The position numbers and the translations under genes are program-made. A model generated the notes under the pieces. The model did no database searches. It had not been told where the DNA came from and saw only the letters and a list, made by a program, of their open reading frames with translations. From positions 5,139 to 12,232 of the forward strand of contig DGOE01000118.1 of assembly GCA_002389295.1 (NCBI GenBank): 7,094 nucleotides of DNA. Reading direction: 5' to 3'. This DNA comes from Flavobacteriales bacterium UBA4474. GTDB lineage: Bacteria > Bacteroidota > Bacteroidia > Flavobacteriales_D > Sanyastnellaceae. This document shows, in pieces, positions 4,691-7,094 of this stretch. Position 1 is the stretch's first letter. Each line of letters begins with the position of its first letter.

Positions 4691-7057
4691 TCAACGGTCG
4701 ACCACAACCAGTCTGCGGGCGCCTTTTCCGATGGGAGGGGCGCCCGTTGCGTTTGCGCGGGCCAATGGCCGCACCAGGTAAGAGCCGCTTGGCCAATCCT
4801 CGGGCCATGTGACCTGACCACCTTGGGCTACCAAGGTGCCCACTGGGCGTCCAAGCAGGTCGAATACACCCAACGCATACCCCGGGACGGACAGCTGCCG
4901 GCCGCGTTCCAGGGGGTTTGGAGCGGGTAGCCAAGGCGCCGGCCCCCGGTCCAGTTCTGCGATGGCATCCACCACTGGGGCGCAGCCCCTCAGAGCTGGA
5001 GCGGTGGCGTTCCCATTCCACAAGGTCAGGCCGCCATCGCGCACGCCAACCACCAGGTCTTGGTGGCCATCGCCATCGAGGTCTGCCAAGGCTGGGGCGG
5101 CGTATTCCCCATTGTACAGCCCCAACCACTGGTTGGTGAATTCAGTCCACACTTCTTCGGCATCGGCAAGCGGGTTTTCGGGGCAGTCGAACAGCTGCAC
5201 CCGCCCCAATTCATTGCCCACCAACAGGACAAGTCCTGAGTCGGTAGCCCAGATTTCAGGGACGGCAAATCCGTTGATTCCAAGAAGGTTGTCCGCCAGC
5301 ACTTGGCCCGCCGTTGCCGTGATCAGCTCGAACGCAGCCGCGCTGCTGCTGCCGATGTTGGCATACAGGTTGAGGTTGCCGTTTTTTTCTCCGACCAAAA
5401 GGTCGAGGTCCCCATCGCCGTCAAAGTCATGGAGCAGGGGGGCGGCGAATTGCCCCACGTCAATCGCCGTGCCACCGGCATCGGCCATGGCGGCCTCCGT
5501 GAGGACCAGCTCCATTTCGGCCCCGCTTTCTGCGACGTTCTCCCACAGGTGAAGGTTGCCCAATTCGTCGCCAAGCAGCATGTCCTCATCGCCGTCGCCA
5601 TCGATGTCACCAAACTCAGGAATGACACTTTCCAGTCCATAGTCGGGGAGGGCGAGCCAGTTTGTATCCAGCTGCTGAAACGCGGGGGCCGTGGCCGTGC
5701 CCACATTGCGAAACCGCGCCAGCAGTGCGGGGGTCAGTCCCGGCCCCAAGTAGCGTTCCTTGTTGGCGACCACCAGGTCGATCAGGCCGTCCCCATCGAA
5801 GTCAGTGAATGCGGGGTAGGCCCCCCGTCCGAGGTCGATCATGCCCTCTTGCAGGAAGGCCTTGGTCTGCAGGACCCACTCTGGGGCGCTTTCGGAGCCC
5901 ACATTGCGGTACCACCAGCTGCCATTTCTGCCGTCCACCTCAAAGGTGGCATTGGGGGCAATCATCAGATCGCGCACGCCGTCTTGGTCCACATCCTCGT
6001 GGTAGGCCGCAGGGAAGCGCTGCACATCCAGCGTGTCCTCTGTGCCGAGGTCGGCGGGCCAATGGTCCGTGGTGTACATGGTACTGTCTTGACCGTCCTC
6101 AGCCTCCGCCATGTAGCAAGCCACAAATTGATTGTACGAGACATCGCCGAGCAAGAGGTCCAGGTGTCCATCACCGTCGAGCTCGAGCAGTGCTGTGGTA
6201 CCGCCCGCATGCCGCATGGTGGGGGATTCGGCCACACCACCTCCTGAAATCCGGGGATCCGCCACATTGAATGCGCAGTCGTGGAGTGCACCAATAAACA
6301 GGGTGTTGTCCTCCGAAGCCTCGTCGAGCATGCCGTAGCAGCGGTTGGTGACATCCCAGACCAAGGTGTCGCCACACCCCACGGACTCAGGGTCAGCACC
6401 ACGTCCCGTATAGCTATACAGCGTGGAGGAGGTCTCTGTCCAGGTGACCATGTCAAGGTCACCGTCCCCGTCAAAATCCCCGATGGCGGGGATGTCTGTG
6501 CTGAGGCACACCATGGGCAGTGTTTGGTCGCCCGCACCAAAATCCCAGTTGGCCACAGCATTGCCCGCAGGCGCATCCTGGAATTGGACCAGGCCATCCA
6601 CCATGGATCCGTTCCAGATGCGAACACCGCTTTGGCTATTGACGAACAGGTCAGTTGTGCCATCGCAATTCGCGTCGCGCAAGAGCGCCCAGTTGCGCAT
6701 GCCCTGAGGAAATATCGCCCGCCAATCCGGTCTGTGGTAATACGTCAATGGGGATTCGGGCAAGGCCGAAACGCATCCCTGGAATGGCACAATGCGGTGA
6801 CCACTGCGGTCAAAAACGAACAGGTCTTGCACGCCATCTCCATCGAGGTCCGCCATGGAAAATTGGGGTGCAGTGAAGCCTCCGACCCACGGATTGTCCA
6901 GCTCCTGGCCTTGCAAGCCCAAAACCGAGACAGTGGCCCACCGTTGAAATGTGGCCTCCTGTCCCATGGCTTGAGGCACCGAGGTCAATGCAGCAAACAA
7001 AAAGAGCACTGCACACCGACCAATGGCCTTTGACCACTTTGATATCATACCTGTCAT
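4691..7057 (-). CDS. Secreted FG-GAP/VCBS-repeat protein with putative T9SS sorting domain
   Basis: The product is 788 residues from the ATG at 7057; an in-frame ATG at 7048 is an equally reasonable start. Residues 1-33 are a signal peptide with core CAVLFLFAALTSV and a likely cut near AMGQ. The body contains nine Asp-rich loops of the form D-x-D-x-D-G-x-x-D-(L/M), starting near residues 70, 128, 194, 292, 355, 419, 484, 544 and 659. Each is followed by a hydrophobic strand and often by G-(N/D)-x-G-N-L-x-L-(W/Y). This is the signature of FG-GAP/VCBS repeats, which fold as beta-propeller blades with a calcium ion per loop. The loop at 128 (DANCDG) is degenerate, and a blade near 597-624 lacks the Asp loop. 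The tail from about 709, PAPNPL and then LGVFDLLGRPVGTL, resembles a T9SS sorting domain. The probable role is surface adhesion or binding; no enzyme motif is seen. No confident promoter is visible in the 37 bases upstream. Confidence 0.93.
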   Translation of the reverse strand: MTGMISKWSKAIGRCAVLFLFAALTSVPQAMGQEATFQRWATVSVLGLQGQELDNPWVGGFTAPQFSMADLDGDGVQDLFVFDRSGHRIVPFQGCVSALPESPLTYYHRPDWRAIFPQGMRNWALLRDANCDGTTDLFVNSQSGVRIWNGSMVDGLVQFQDAPAGNAVANWDFGAGDQTLPMVCLSTDIPAIGDFDGDGDLDMVTWTETSSTLYSYTGRGADPESVGCGDTLVWDVTNRCYGMLDEASEDNTLFIGALHDCAFNVADPRISGGGVAESPTMRHAGGTTALLELDGDGHLDLLLGDVSYNQFVACYMAEAEDGQDSTMYTTDHWPADLGTEDTLDVQRFPAAYHEDVDQDGVRDLMIAPNATFEVDGRNGSWWYRNVGSESAPEWVLQTKAFLQEGMIDLGRGAYPAFTDFDGDGLIDLVVANKERYLGPGLTPALLARFRNVGTATAPAFQQLDTNWLALPDYGLESVIPEFGDIDGDGDEDMLLGDELGNLHLWENVAESGAEMELVLTEAAMADAGGTAIDVGQFAAPLLHDFDGDGDLDLLVGEKNGNLNLYANIGSSSAAAFELITATAGQVLADNLLGINGFAVPEIWATDSGLVLLVGNELGRVQLFDCPENPLADAEEVWTEFTNQWLGLYNGEYAAPALADLDGDGHQDLVVGVRDGGLTLWNGNATAPALRGCAPVVDAIAELDRGPAPWLPAPNPLERGRQLSVPGYALGVFDLLGRPVGTLVAQGGQVTWPEDWPSGSYLVRPLARANATGAPPIGKGARRLVVVDR
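4716..4746. repeat. GC-rich hairpin inside the 3' end of the FG-GAP gene, downstream of mdh
   Basis: CGGGCGCC (4716-4723) and GGCGCCCG (4739-4746) form a perfect 8-bp stem around a 15-base loop, 37 bases after the mdh stop. Only 12 bases separate the two convergent genes, so any mdh terminator must lie within the FG-GAP coding sequence, and this is the best candidate seen. No proper T-run follows (TTGCGTTTGCG), and GC-rich coding DNA can form such stems by chance. Confidence 0.3.
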
Positions 7058-7094
7058 CTAATCAAAAACGGGAACACCTGAAATCGGTTGCTTG

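Noticed and set aside
5303..6247. Plus-strand open frame of 314 codons within the FG-GAP gene
   Set aside because: The repeated Asp-rich loops on the minus strand reverse into a repeated antisense pattern (for example VPIAVKVME, VLIAVAIDV). This creates a false look of a repeat protein.

Overview
The window looks like a stretch of chromosome from a GC-rich member of the Bacteroidota (by eye near 60% G+C). Four observations support this. Two encoded proteins end in domains that resemble type IX secretion system (T9SS) sorting domains. Two sites match the Bacteroidota -7 promoter element TAnnTTTG. Start codons lack Shine-Dalgarno sequences. The malate dehydrogenase is of the LDH-like type common in this phylum. 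The sequence does not fix the genus.

Layout from left to right. Bases 1-92 are the tail of an unidentified plus-strand gene. A tRNA-Thr(CGU) gene follows at 188-263, with a promoter-like element upstream and a strong symmetric terminator directly downstream. Next is a tightly packed minus-strand cluster of three genes, transcribed from 3643 down to 376: an exported MORN_2/YwqK-like repeat protein, a secreted subtilisin-like (S8) peptidase with a putative T9SS tail, and a small, very basic exported protein of unknown function. The first two genes overlap by 4 bases (ATGA) and the second and third are about 5 bases apart, so the three are very probably one operon. It converges on the tRNA gene and shares its terminator.

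A 90-bp divergent gap separates this operon from mdh (plus strand, 3734-4678), which encodes a complete LDH-like malate dehydrogenase of the TCA cycle. Twelve bases after mdh, converging on it, lies a long minus-strand gene (4691-7057). It encodes a secreted FG-GAP/VCBS-type repeat protein with nine Asp-rich calcium-binding-type loops and a putative T9SS sorting domain.

Functionally this is a housekeeping island (tRNA-Thr, mdh) embedded among genes for exported proteins. Mobile elements, CRISPR arrays, phage genes and defence systems were looked for and not seen. The least explained item is the three-gene export operon, especially its small basic third product. No clearly new system could be demonstrated from sequence alone.
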